Shown piece by piece: positions 17,343-25,161 of a stretch of 64,000 nucleotides of DNA (positions within the stretch are counted from its first letter, which is position 1; each line of letters opens with the position of its first letter). The notes below the pieces were generated by a model. It did not search any database. It was given only the letters and a program-made list of their open reading frames with translations, and had not been told where the DNA came from. This stretch comes from Rhodosalinus halophilus (GTDB lineage Bacteria > Pseudomonadota > Alphaproteobacteria > Rhodobacterales > Rhodobacteraceae). The stretch lies in assembly GCF_003298775.1 (NCBI RefSeq), contig NZ_QNTQ01000005.1:62001-126000 (forward strand). Direction: 5' to 3'. Made by a program: the position numbers and the translations under genes.

Positions 17343-17897
17343 ATGAGCCTGACGCCCGCCCCCGTGCTGGAGGCCGCGCGGCTCAGGCTGCGCGGCCCCG
17401 AGATGCGCGACTTCGAGCCGCTGGCGGAGTTCTTCGCCGATCCCGAGCGCGCCTGGGGCTTCGGCGGCGCCGAGACGCGCCCCGACGCCTGGCGCTGGTT
17501 CGCCAGCAACATCGGCCACTGGCACATCCACGGCTACGGCTACTTCACGATCGAGATGACCGACCGCGCCCGGCCCGCCGGCCTCTGCGGGATCTGGAAC
17601 CCCGAGGGCTGGCCGGAGCCCGAGCTCGGCTGGCTCGTCTTCGCCCCCTTCGAGGGCCGCGGCATCGCCTACGAGGCGGCGCTGCGCGCGCGGGCCTGGG
17701 CCTACGAGGCGCTCGGCTTCACCACACTCACGTCGAACATCCTGCCCGGCAACGCGCGCTCCGTCGCGCTGGCCGAGCGGCTCGGCGCGCGCTACGAGCG
17801 CACCTACCGGAACGTCACCCTGGGCGAGGACATGCTCTATCGGCATCCCGGCCCCGCCGAGCTCGACGCCGACGGCGGGATGGAGGCCTACGCATGA
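17343..17897 (+). CDS. GNAT acetyltransferase, RimJ/RimL type
   Basis: A 184-residue acetyltransferase with the RimL-like opening LEAARLRLRGPEMRDFEPLAEF, a GHWHIHGYGYF segment, acetyl-CoA loop PFEGRGIAYEAALRARAWAYEALG and NARSVALAERLGARYE. It may acetylate a protein N-terminus or a small amine. It overlaps the next GNAT gene by 4 nt. The two share the same motif order, including an IGHW-I-G pattern, so they are probably tandem paralogues lying between ffh and rpsP. Confidence 0.9.
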   Translation: MSLTPAPVLEAARLRLRGPEMRDFEPLAEFFADPERAWGFGGAETRPDAWRWFASNIGHWHIHGYGYFTIEMTDRARPAGLCGIWNPEGWPEPELGWLVFAPFEGRGIAYEAALRARAWAYEALGFTTLTSNILPGNARSVALAERLGARYERTYRNVTLGEDMLYRHPGPAELDADGGMEAYA

Positions 17898-18493
17898 CCG
17901 ACATCCCCGTGATCGAGACGCGCCGGCTGATCCTCTCCGCGCCGCGACCCGAGGACTACCCGAAGTTCAAGGCGACCTTCACCTCCTACCGCGCGCGCTT
18001 CATGGGCGGGCCGCTCAACGACTACGAGGCGTGGATGCTCTACGCCGCCGAGATCGGCCACTGGCAGATCCGCGGCTTCGGCATGTGGATGATCCACGAC
18101 CGCGAGACCGGCGCGACCTGCGGCATGGCCGGCGGCTGGCAGCCGGCGAAGTGGCCCGAACGCGAGATCGCCTGGGTGATCTGGCCCGAGGTGGCCGGGC
18201 GCGGCATCGCGCTCGAGGCCACCCACGCCGCGCGCACCCACTTCTACCAAGAGATGGGCTGGCCCGGCGCGGTCAGCTACCTCGACCCGAAGAACTACGA
18301 CTCGATCCGGCTGGCGGAGCGTCTCGGCTGCACCCGCGACCCCGAGGCGGCCAGCGTGGACGGCCACGACGTCGTCTATCGTCACCCTTCCCCCGAGAAG
18401 CTGCGCAACAGCCAGACCGCCGACGCCATCGAACTCGAGTTGCAGTCGTTCCGTGGCCCGATCTTCGGGCAGAGAGAAGAGGCCACCGCATGA
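17894..18493 (+). CDS. GNAT acetyltransferase, RimJ/RimL type (paralogue)
   Basis: A 199-residue GNAT protein, tandem paralogue of the preceding one: [35 protein letters not shown], acetyl-CoA loop [19 protein letters not shown] and [16 protein letters not shown]. It carries about 25 extra C-terminal residues not matched in its neighbour. It starts with ATGA overlap on that neighbour and itself overlaps the chorismate mutase gene by 4 nt, so the three are translationally coupled. The acceptor is unknown. Confidence 0.9.
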   Translation: MTDIPVIETRRLILSAPRPEDYPKFKATFTSYRARFMGGPLNDYEAWMLYAAEIGHWQIRGFGMWMIHDRETGATCGMAGGWQPAKWPEREIAWVIWPEVAGRGIALEATHAARTHFYQEMGWPGAVSYLDPKNYDSIRLAERLGCTRDPEAASVDGHDVVYRHPSPEKLRNSQTADAIELELQSFRGPIFGQREEATA

Positions 18494-18786
18494 CCGACAC
18501 CGCCGCCCGCGCCGCGGAGCTGCTCAGGGAGCATCGCGAGTCGATCGACCGGCTGGACGCGATCCTCGTCTACACGCTGGGCGAGCGGTTCAAGCACACC
18601 CAGGCGGTGGGCCGGCTCAAGGCCGAGCACGACCTGCCGCCCTCCGACCCCGCCCGCGAGGCGGAACAGATCGCGCGGCTCGAGGATCTGGCGCATGCCG
18701 CCGACCTCGACCCCGAATTCGCCAAGGCTTTCCTGAACTTCATCATCCGGGAAGTCATCAAGCATCACGAACGGCATCAGGCCTGA
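18490..18786 (+). CDS. Chorismate mutase, AroQ type
   Basis: A 98-residue all-helical protein of the AroQ fold, which converts chorismate to prephenate in phenylalanine and tyrosine synthesis. Recognisable pieces are [38 protein letters not shown], then DPAREAEQI and a C-terminal helix [16 protein letters not shown]. Length equals monofunctional AroQ enzymes. Start and stop overlaps link it to the two GNAT genes, with rpsP 53 nt later. No prephenate dehydratase is present in the window. Confidence 0.88.
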   Translation: MTDTAARAAELLREHRESIDRLDAILVYTLGERFKHTQAVGRLKAEHDLPPSDPAREAEQIARLEDLAHAADLDPEFAKAFLNFIIREVIKHHERHQA

Positions 18787-18839
18787 GGGACCGGGCATTG
18801 GCGGCCCGCGCCCCGACCACGACGCAAAGGAGAACGACC

Positions 18840-19214
18840 ATGGCCATCAAGATCAGACTCGCCCGCGGCGGCTCGAAGAAGCGCCCCTTCTACCGCATCG
18901 TTGCCGCCGACTCGCGGATGCCCCGCGACGGCCGCTTCATCGAGAAGCTGGGAACCTACAACCCGCTGCTGCCGAAGGATCGTGAGGACCGCGTGCACAT
19001 GAACGTCGAGCGCGTGCAGTACTGGCTCGGCCTCGGCGCGCAGCCGACGGACCGGGTCGCACGGATGCTGGAAGCAGCAGGCGTGCGCGAGAAGACCGAG
19101 CGCAGCAACCCCAAGAAGGGCCAGCCCGGAACGAAGGCGCAGGAACGCGCAGAAGCGCGCGCCGCCAAGGCGGCCGAGGCCTCCGCCCCCGCCGAAGAGT
19201 CGGCCGAGGGCTGA
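18840..19214 (+). CDS. rpsP: 30S ribosomal protein S16
   Basis: A 124-residue S16, needed for 30S assembly. The core [21 protein letters not shown] through RMLEAAGV is standard; an Ala/Glu/Lys-rich tail of about 40 residues is the extension common in alphaproteobacteria. AAAGGAG stands upstream of the ATG at 18840. Together with rimM, trmD and rplS it forms the conserved ribosome/tRNA-maturation block, here interrupted by a two-hairpin repeat before rimM. Confidence 0.97.
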   Translation: MAIKIRLARGGSKKRPFYRIVAADSRMPRDGRFIEKLGTYNPLLPKDREDRVHMNVERVQYWLGLGAQPTDRVARMLEAAGVREKTERSNPKKGQPGTKAQERAEARAAKAAEASAPAEESAEG

Positions 19215-19247
19215 GGCCTCATGCCGTCCCGCCGTCCGACTCGGAGC

Positions 19248-19322
19248 GCCGCGAATTTTCGAACGGAAATTCGCGGCCGCGGCGCGCGGTGGAAAAAAAT
19301 CTTTGACAGGAGGTTTTTCGGC
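19248..19322 (+). repeat. Two-hairpin intergenic repeat, copy A (rpsP-rimM)
   Basis: First hairpin 19248-19277: perfect 11-bp arms GCCGCGAATTT with an 8-nt loop containing CGAACG. A degraded second part follows at 19311-19322 with GGTTTTTCGG. It shares TTCGAACGGAAA and the following CGCGG with the reverse complement of copy B at 34571-34643. Unlike the other two copies it lies inside an operon. Confidence 0.7.
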
Positions 19323-19363
19323 CCCGTCGCACCATGCGGCGGCGCGGCGCTGGCGGTGCGCCG

Positions 19364-19888
19364 ATGAGCGCGATGGTCTGTCTCGGCGCGATCGCGGGCG
19401 CCTTCGGGGTGCAGGGCGAGGTCCGGCTCAAGAGCTTCACCGCCCGCCCCGAGGACATCGCCGCCTACGGGCCGCTCTACACCGAAGACGGCGCGCGCCG
19501 CTTCGAGGTCACGCTGACCGGCCGCGCCAAGGGGTCGCTGACCGCGCGCCTTTCCGGCGTGCCCACGCGCGAGGCCGCGGAGGCGCTGAAGGGCACGACG
19601 CTGCATGTCCCGCGCGACGTGTTGCCGCGCCTGCCCGAAGACGAATTCTATCATGCCGATCTCATCGGGCTCGAGGTCTTCGACACGGGCGGTGCGCCGC
19701 TCGGGCGGGTGAAGGCGGTGCACGACCACGGCGCGGGCGACCTGCTCGAGATCCATGCTTCCGGGCGATCGGGCACGATCCTCCTCCCCTTCACCCGCGA
19801 AGCGGTGCCGACAGTCGATCTGTCTCTCGGGCGGATCGTGGCCGACCCGCCGCACGGCCTGCTCCCCGGGGACGCGGAGCGAAGCTGA
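19364..19888 (+). CDS. rimM: Ribosome maturation factor RimM
   Basis: A 174-residue (ATG at 19364) 16S rRNA processing factor that binds S19 in the 30S head. The PRC-barrel architecture shows as [22 protein letters not shown] at the N-terminus and [14 protein letters not shown] midway. An ATG at 19334 in the same frame would add [10 protein letters not shown]; the shorter form matches the family better. An AGGAGG at 19309-19314 is too far from either start for normal spacing, so the true start is uncertain. It lies between rpsP and a small DUF1328 gene. Confidence 0.92.
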   Translation: MSAMVCLGAIAGAFGVQGEVRLKSFTARPEDIAAYGPLYTEDGARRFEVTLTGRAKGSLTARLSGVPTREAAEALKGTTLHVPRDVLPRLPEDEFYHADLIGLEVFDTGGAPLGRVKAVHDHGAGDLLEIHASGRSGTILLPFTREAVPTVDLSLGRIVADPPHGLLPGDAERS

Positions 19889-19984
19889 GACCGGCGGGGC
19901 CGTCGTGCTGTGGAACAGGGGCCTGCCGGGCGCGTTTCCGCTTCGGTCGCAACGGTCGCGGCCGGCCAACGGGAGTCCCGCGTC

Positions 19985-20146
19985 ATGCTCGAATGGATCC
20001 TTATCCTGCTCGCGATCGCCGCCATCGCGGCGCTTCTCGGCTTCGACCGGCTTTCCGGGGTCGCCCTCACGGGCGCGAAGATCCTGGTCGTCATCGCGCT
20101 GGTGATGCTGCTGCTGCTCGCGCTCGGGGTCGTCGCGCTCGCCTGA
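19985..20146 (+). CDS. DUF1328/UPF0391 small membrane protein
   Basis: A 53-residue protein made of two hydrophobic helices: MLEWILILLAIAAIAALLGF, then GVALTGAKILVVIALVMLLLLALGVVAL. This matches the UPF0391 (YtjA-like) family, of unknown function. The start at 19985 has GGGAG upstream; a longer frame adds a non-conserved head. Its position between rimM and trmD is an insertion into the usual order. Confidence 0.85.
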   Translation: MLEWILILLAIAAIAALLGFDRLSGVALTGAKILVVIALVMLLLLALGVVALA

Positions 20147-20188
20147 GCAGGGCTTTTCCATGCGGGGCTGACCGGCTAGAGAGCCACC

Positions 20189-20998
20189 ATGCCCGCCGAT
20201 GCGCCCTCCCGCTCGCACAGCCGCAAGTCCATTCGCGCCGTCGCGGCGCCGCGTGAGCTGATGCCCGAGGCGCCGGAGCTGGCGGGAGTCTGGACCGCGC
20301 AGGTCATAACCCTTCTGCCGCAGGCCTTTCCCGGCGTGCTGGGCGAGAGCCTGACGGGACGAGCGCTGCGCGATCGCGTCTGGCAGCTTCAGGTCACCGA
20401 TCTGCGCCGCTTCGGCGAGGGGCGTCACCGCAACGTCGACGACACGCCAGCGGGTGGCGGCGCCGGCATGGTGCTGCGCGCCGACGTGCTCGGCCGCGCG
20501 ATCGAGCATGTCCGCACCGGCGTGCCGCCCTCTGTCCCGCTCGTGGCGACGAGCCCGCGGGGGCGACGCTTCGATCAGGCGCTGGCGCGCGACTGGGCCG
20601 CGCGGCCGGGTGTCACGCTGATCTGCGGACGCTTCGAGGGCATCGACCAGCGCGCGCTCGATCACTACGGCATCGAGGAAGTCTCGCTGGGCGATTTCGT
20701 GCTGACGGGCGGAGAGATCGCCGCGCAGGCCATGCTCGACGCGACCGTGCGGCTCCTGCCCGGCGTGCTCGGCAACGCCGCCTCGCTGGAGGAAGAGAGC
20801 TTTTCCGACGGGCTTCTGGAGCATCCGCAGTACACGCGCCCGGCGGAATGGATGGGCCGGCGCATCCCGGATGTGCTGCTGTCGGGCAACCACGCGGAGA
20901 TCGCACGCTGGCGCCGGGCCGAGGCGGAGCGGCTGACGCGCGCGCGCCGTCCCGATCTGTCCGAGGGGGACCAAGCGCACGCGGGCGACGAGGGATGA
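20189..20998 (+). CDS. trmD: tRNA (guanine(37)-N1)-methyltransferase TrmD
   Basis: A 269-residue SPOUT methyltransferase that makes m1G37 in tRNAs, preventing +1 frameshifting. Trefoil-knot motifs are seen: [34 protein letters not shown] and [13 protein letters not shown]. Compared with E. coli it has an N-terminal extension of about 35 residues before [19 protein letters not shown]; a second in-frame ATG at codon 25 is a possible start. It is followed by a long gap with its own promoter for rplS. Confidence 0.96.
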   Translation: MPADAPSRSHSRKSIRAVAAPRELMPEAPELAGVWTAQVITLLPQAFPGVLGESLTGRALRDRVWQLQVTDLRRFGEGRHRNVDDTPAGGGAGMVLRADVLGRAIEHVRTGVPPSVPLVATSPRGRRFDQALARDWAARPGVTLICGRFEGIDQRALDHYGIEEVSLGDFVLTGGEIAAQAMLDATVRLLPGVLGNAASLEEESFSDGLLEHPQYTRPAEWMGRRIPDVLLSGNHAEIARWRRAEAERLTRARRPDLSEGDQAHAGDEG

Positions 20999-21008
20999 CG
21001 GAAAGGGC

Positions 21009-21037
21009 TTGATCGCGGTCGGCGCGCCGACTATACG
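21009..21037 (+). promoter_or_regulatory. Sigma-70-type promoter for rplS-rpmE
   Basis: TTGATC, a 17-nt spacer and TATACG, at 21009-21014 and 21032-21037. Transcription from here would start near 21044 and give a 5' leader of about 200 nt before rplS. No other gene lies in the 20999-21246 gap. Confidence 0.6.
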
Positions 21038-21246
21038 CCGCTCGTCCCGGGCCGCGCGGCCTTGCGGGCCGTGGCTGTCGTGCACCCTGCGACCCGCCCG
21101 GCGACAAGGTACCGCGGCGGCGGAACGGAAAGCAACGCGGCCGAAATCTCTGGCGGGCGCCACGGCGGACCCGGTCGAGGACCAGAGCTCTGGGTCGGAC
21201 CAGACCTTCGCGGACACCACCGCGAGCGAGACAAGGAGTGGATCAG

Positions 21247-21636
21247 ATGGACCTGATCGCGGAAATCGAGGCGGAACAGATCGCCTCGCTGGGCAAGGAG
21301 ATCCCCGACTTCAAGCCGGGCGATACCGTGCGCGTCGGCTACAAGGTGACCGAAGGCACGCGGAGCCGGGTGCAGAACTTCGAGGGCGTCTGCATCAGCC
21401 GCAAGAACGGCGGCGGCATCGCCGGCACCTTCACCGTGCGCAAGATCTCCTTCGGCGAGGGGGTGGAGCGCGTCTTCCCGCTCTACTCGACGAATATCGA
21501 CAGCATCACCGTGGTGCGCCGGGGCAAGGTGCGCCGCGCGAAGCTCTACTACCTGCGCTCGCGCCGCGGCAAGTCGGCCCGGATCGCCGAGCAGACCAAT
21601 TACCGCGCGCCCAAGCCCAAGAGCGCCCAGCTGTAA
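21247..21636 (+). CDS. rplS: 50S ribosomal protein L19
   Basis: A 129-residue L19, located at the 30S-50S interface. It shows the standard [29 protein letters not shown] and [38 protein letters not shown]. The ATG at 21247 has AAGGAG 8 nt upstream; a GTG at 21238 overlaps that site and is rejected. It is cotranscribed with rpmE, whose start is 11 nt after the stop. Confidence 0.97.
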   Translation: MDLIAEIEAEQIASLGKEIPDFKPGDTVRVGYKVTEGTRSRVQNFEGVCISRKNGGGIAGTFTVRKISFGEGVERVFPLYSTNIDSITVVRRGKVRRAKLYYLRSRRGKSARIAEQTNYRAPKPKSAQL

Positions 21637-21647
21637 GGATCGCCGCG

Positions 21648-21869
21648 ATGAAAAAGGACATCCACCCCGACTACCACATGATCGACGTCAAGCTGGTCAA
21701 CGGCGAGACCGTTCAGATGCGGTCGACCTGGGGCGCAGAGGGCGAGACAATGACGCTCGAAGTGGACCCTTCGGTGCACCCCGCCTGGACCGGCGGCGGC
21801 ACCCGCCTCATGGATACGGGCGGGCGCGTGTCGCGCTTCAAGAAGAAGTACGAGGGTCTCGGCTTCTGA
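21648..21869 (+). CDS. rpmE: 50S ribosomal protein L31, zinc-free form
   Basis: A 73-residue L31 recognised by [16 protein letters not shown] and [18 protein letters not shown]. It has no cysteine at all, so the four-Cys zinc site of E. coli-type RpmE is missing; the loop positions are replaced by LVNGET and VDPSVHPAW. Cys-free L31 is usual in this bacterial group and makes the subunit independent of zinc. It ends 26 nt before a strong stem-loop. Confidence 0.95.
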   Translation: MKKDIHPDYHMIDVKLVNGETVQMRSTWGAEGETMTLEVDPSVHPAWTGGGTRLMDTGGRVSRFKKKYEGLGF

Positions 21870-21895
21870 AGCCGCGGCGCCTTCGAGACGCAAGC

Positions 21896-21919
21896 AAACG
21901 CCGCCCCCGGGCGGCGTTT
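21896..21919 (+). terminator. Terminator after rpmE
   Basis: Perfect 11-bp stem AAACGCCGCCC with a 2-nt loop, ending in TTTCGCGTTTT. It lies between the convergent rpmE and Fe-S protein genes and can serve both directions. Confidence 0.85.
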
Positions 21920-21951
21920 CGCGTTTTCGGCGGGTCGGGCACTGCGGCGGA

Positions 21952-22938
21952 TCAGCCCGCAGCCCGACGCGCCGCGTGGCGCGCGAGCTTGTCGGCGAGG
22001 CCCTGCCCCACGCCAGGCCGCGACCAGGGACAGACCGCAATGCATATCGCGCAGCCCGATGTCCGGGCGAAGAAGGGAATGCACTTGTCGAAATCGACAT
22101 ACCACTTCCTCTCTCCGCGCACCGTGGCCTTTTCGGGCAGGATCGCCTCGGGCGGGCAGGCGTCCTCGCAGATCCGGCAGTTGAGGCAGAAGTCGTCGAT
22201 ACCGAACGCGCGCCGGGGCGTCGGCGCGAAGGGCGCATCGGTCAGCACCGCCGAGAGGCGGAAGGCCGCGCCGAACTCCGGGTTGATGATCGAGCCGTGC
22301 TTGCCCAGTTCGCCGAAGCCGCATTCGATCGCGGGCGGGATCATCAGCACGCTGCCCGCCATCGGCCCGGTGGCCGCCTCGGCCGGCCACCCCTCGTCGC
22401 GCAGCCAGCCGGCGACCGCCTTGGCGGCGCCTGCCGCGCGGCCATACTGGCGGATCACATCCGCGCCCGCGCTCTGGTCCGGCGCGGCGCTCAGCCGGTC
22501 GTAGTCGTGCGCGACCCCGATCATGACGATCGTGCCGAAATCCACGCGTTCTCCGGCGAAGACCCATTCGGCGCGCATCGCCGTCACGCCCACCATCTCG
22601 CAGAGGCCCTCGGCCACGAAGCGATCGAGGGCGGCGGTCCGCTCCTCCGGCGTGCGCGCGACGCGCTCGGCGGCGACCTCGGGCATCGGCGCGTCGAGGA
22701 TCGCCTGCCGTTCGACGCGCGCCGCCTGCATCTCGGGGCCCGGTGGATCCGCCTGATAGAACCAGCGCTGCACCTCGCCCCAGGGAATGTCGTCGGGATC
22801 CGGCGCCCAGAAAACCTTTTCCGGCCGCCGCGGGCGCGTCTCGCCCAGGCCGTTGATCGCGTTGCCCGAAATCTGCGGGCGGCGCGCCAGCATTTCGGGA
22901 TCGGGCGAGAAGGGACGATGCGGATTGCGCCGGGGCAT
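21952..22938 (-). CDS. Reductive-dehalogenase-like 4Fe-4S protein
   Basis: A 328-residue protein whose C-terminus carries two 4Fe-4S motifs: Cys251, 254, 257, 261 and Cys286, 296, 299, 303. The region before them (GSVLMIPPAIECGFGELGKHGSIINPEFGAAFR) matches the cobalamin-binding core shared by reductive dehalogenases (RdhA) and epoxyqueuosine reductase. It lacks a Tat signal and a fused reductase domain, so it is a short cytoplasmic form. An oxygen-tolerant B12-dependent reductase is plausible, but the substrate is unknown and it may not be a dehalogenase. GGGAGG stands 4 nt before the ATG. Confidence 0.75.
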   Translation of the reverse strand: MPRRNPHRPFSPDPEMLARRPQISGNAINGLGETRPRRPEKVFWAPDPDDIPWGEVQRWFYQADPPGPEMQAARVERQAILDAPMPEVAAERVARTPEERTAALDRFVAEGLCEMVGVTAMRAEWVFAGERVDFGTIVMIGVAHDYDRLSAAPDQSAGADVIRQYGRAAGAAKAVAGWLRDEGWPAEAATGPMAGSVLMIPPAIECGFGELGKHGSIINPEFGAAFRLSAVLTDAPFAPTPRRAFGIDDFCLNCRICEDACPPEAILPEKATVRGERKWYVDFDKCIPFFARTSGCAICIAVCPWSRPGVGQGLADKLARHAARRAAG

Positions 22939-23033
22939 GGCCCCTCCCGGTCGGTCAGGCACGGTGCCAGCGTATCGCCGAGATGCGGTTTTGCAAGCAC
23001 GGGCGCGGGCGAAAGACTTCCTGCCGGTTTTCC

Positions 23034-23061
23034 TTGCAGCCGCCACAACATATAGTATCTG
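23034..23061 (+). promoter_or_regulatory. Possible promoter of the MipZ gene
   Basis: TTGCAG at 23034-23039 and TATCTG at 23056-23061, 16 nt apart, in an AT-rich patch (ACATATAGTATCT) 40-70 nt before the start codon. Weak match; assigned on position. Confidence 0.35.
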
Positions 23062-23104
23062 CGCGCAGGCATTGCAGAATGCGGCAGGCGGAAGGGCCGG
23101 AGGG

Positions 23105-23914
23105 ATGGCGCATATCATCGTGGTCGGCAACGAGAAGGGCGGCGCCGGCAAGTCGACCGTGTCGATGCATCTCGCCACGGCGCTGGCCCGGATGGGCCAC
23201 CGCGTGGGCGCGCTCGACCTCGACCTGCGGCAGAAGAGCCTCGCCCGCTATGCGGCCAACCGTGGCAAATACCTCGAGGACGCGGGGCTCGACCTGCCGG
23301 GGCCGGTCTATCGCGATCTGCCCGAGATCGACGCCGACAGCCTCGCCCCTGGCGAGAATGTCTTCGACCATCGCCTCTCGATCGCGGTCTCTGAGCTCGA
23401 GCCGCTTGCGGATTTCATCGTCATCGACTGCCCCGGCTCGCACACCCGACTGAGCCAGGTGGCCCACTCGCTGGCCGATACGCTTGTCACCCCGCTCAAC
23501 GACAGCTTCGTTGATTTCGATCTGCTCGCGCATATCGACAGCGATGGCGAGAAGATCCTCGGCCCCTCGGTCTATTCCGAGATGGTCTGGAACGCGCGCC
23601 AGCTCCGCGCGCAGGCAGGCCTGCAGCCGATCGACTGGGTGGTTCTGCGCAACCGTCTGGGCGCGCAGGCGATGGTGAACAAGCTCAAGATGGAACGCGC
23701 GCTCGAACGGCTGGCCCGACGCATCGGCTTCCGGATCGCGCCCGGCTTCCACGAACGGGTGATCTTCCGCGAGTTGTTCCCCAGGGGGCTCACGCTGCTC
23801 GACCTCAAGGATGTCGGCGTCAAGCAACTCAATATCTCCAACATCGCCGCGCGGCAGGAGTTGCGCGAACTGGTCAAGGCGCTTGAACTCCCCGGGGTGT
23901 CGGTGGACTTCTGA
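23105..23914 (+). CDS. mipZ: MipZ-like division-plane ParA ATPase
   Basis: A 269-residue ParA/MinD-family ATPase. The deviant Walker A NEKGGAGKST (residues 9-18), DLDLRQKSLARYAANR and the Walker B VIDCPGSHTRLS identify it. The DLDLRQKS and PLNDSFVDFDLLAHID segments are characteristic of MipZ, which in alphaproteobacteria forms a gradient from ParB at the cell poles and blocks FtsZ assembly away from midcell. It is monocistronic and divergent from the Fe-S gene. Confidence in MipZ over another ParA paralogue is high. Confidence 0.9.
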   Translation: MAHIIVVGNEKGGAGKSTVSMHLATALARMGHRVGALDLDLRQKSLARYAANRGKYLEDAGLDLPGPVYRDLPEIDADSLAPGENVFDHRLSIAVSELEPLADFIVIDCPGSHTRLSQVAHSLADTLVTPLNDSFVDFDLLAHIDSDGEKILGPSVYSEMVWNARQLRAQAGLQPIDWVVLRNRLGAQAMVNKLKMERALERLARRIGFRIAPGFHERVIFRELFPRGLTLLDLKDVGVKQLNISNIAARQELRELVKALELPGVSVDF

Positions 23915-23933
23915 CGCCCGCACGACTCCGATG

Positions 23934-23951
23934 TGTAAATTTCACTAGACA
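23934..23951. promoter_or_regulatory. PpsR/CrtJ-type box (TGT-N12-ACA)
   Basis: TGTAAATTTCACTAGACA matches the TGT-N12-ACA site of the photosynthesis repressor PpsR/CrtJ exactly. It lies 124 nt before the BLUF gene. A second element overlaps it: TTCACTA at 23941-23947 and its exact complement TAGTGAA at 23970-23976. The motif alone is short, so the call leans on the AppA-like gene downstream. Confidence 0.45.
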
Positions 23952-24074
23952 TTCTTGACTGTAACATCATAGTGAATTCAGGTGCCCTCGCTCTGCCTTG
24001 ACGACCAGCTGCGCGGGCAGCGGCAGTGTTGGCGGCACCGGCGCGCCCGGTCCCGCGAAACGGGAGTTCGGGCG

Positions 24075-25160
24075 ATGGCGAGCAGCGCGACGATCCGGCG
24101 GCTGAGCTATCGCAGCGAAGCGACCCGGCCCCTCGACTCGCAGGAGATAACCGACCTCGTACACTCCGCATCCGCCCGGAATGCCGCAGCCGGCGTGACC
24201 GGCGCACTCGTTTCATCAGGCACGATGTACCGGCAATGGATCGAAGGCCCCGGCGAGGCGATCGAGGCGCTGCTCGACACGCTGCGCCGCGATCCCCGCC
24301 ACGACTCGCTGACGGTCACGGAGGACACGCGCAGCGAAGAGCGCGCCTTCGCCGGCTGGCACATGCAGCTCTTTCAGGGGATGGGCGACGCGGCGCTCAC
24401 GCCGGGCGCCATCCTGCTTGGCCGCCTCGCGCCGGGCCTCGTCATGGAGGACTGGACCGGCGCGCTCGCCGGCGCCTGCGGCGGCGCGCTGCCCGCGCGC
24501 CGGACCGCAGAGGTCTCGCCGGCGCAAGCCGAGGCACTCGCCGGCGCGCTGGTCGCGCCCGAGCACGAAGGCGCGCTGAGCCGGGCGCTGCGCCCCTTCC
24601 TCGCCACCGCCGCCGGGCGCGCCGCCTGCTATGAGCGCGTGAGCCGCGCGCTGGGCGACGGCTGGATGGCCGATCGATGGGGCATGGCCGAAGTGACGCT
24701 GGCACTGGGCCGTTTCCAGGTGATGCTCTGGAATGCCGGCCTGTCGCCAGATCCGGTCCGCCCGCTGGCGCATGTCGTCGTCGCCAATCAACCCGGCAAC
24801 CCGCATTTTCTGGGCGCCGTGCTCAAGGCCGACGTGCTGCGCGCCTCGGGTTGGGCGGTGAGCCTGGTGCTCGACGGCGGCCCGACCGACATTGCACGCG
24901 TGGCGCGACGCAACCCCGGCACGCCGCTGGTGCTGGCCGGCAGCCGCCTGCTCGCCGGGCTGTCGGAAGGCCCGCTCGACGAGTTGTCGGCGCGGCTCGG
25001 CGCCACCCTGCCGCAGACACCGGTGATCGTGGGCCATCGCGGCAGCGGACCGCTCGCCGCCACGGCACGGCGGGTGCGCGCGGCGGTGGCGTCGGTGACC
25101 CGGCCCGGCGAGGCCTGGATGGCGCCGCAGGGCGCGAAGGCGGCGATGCCGCTCTACTGA
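24075..25160 (+). CDS. BLUF photoreceptor with SCHIC-like domain (AppA type)
   Basis: A 361-residue protein with an N-terminal flavin blue-light (BLUF) domain. The photocycle residues are Tyr12, Asn36, Gln54, Trp95 and Met97, with exactly the spacing of Tyr21, Asn45, Gln63, Trp104 and Met106 in Rhodobacter sphaeroides AppA. The C-terminal half (about 185-340) resembles the B12-binding-like SCHIC domain, which binds heme in AppA; NPHFLG at 242-247 takes the place of the DxHxxG motif. The cysteine-rich tail of AppA is absent. AppA binds PpsR and relieves repression of photosynthesis genes in a light- and redox-dependent way. GGGAG stands 8 nt before the ATG. Confidence 0.85.
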   Translation: MASSATIRRLSYRSEATRPLDSQEITDLVHSASARNAAAGVTGALVSSGTMYRQWIEGPGEAIEALLDTLRRDPRHDSLTVTEDTRSEERAFAGWHMQLFQGMGDAALTPGAILLGRLAPGLVMEDWTGALAGACGGALPARRTAEVSPAQAEALAGALVAPEHEGALSRALRPFLATAAGRAACYERVSRALGDGWMADRWGMAEVTLALGRFQVMLWNAGLSPDPVRPLAHVVVANQPGNPHFLGAVLKADVLRASGWAVSLVLDGGPTDIARVARRNPGTPLVLAGSRLLAGLSEGPLDELSARLGATLPQTPVIVGHRGSGPLAATARRVRAAVASVTRPGEAWMAPQGAKAAMPLY

Positions 25161-25161
25161 T

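Noticed and set aside
18956-21220. A 754-codon minus-strand frame opposite rpsP, rimM and trmD
   Set aside because: The plus-strand genes are certain; this frame has no recognisable domain.
23934-23990. A sigma-70 promoter using TTGACT at 23955
   Set aside because: No acceptable -10 box occurs 16-18 nt downstream, so I did not list it.
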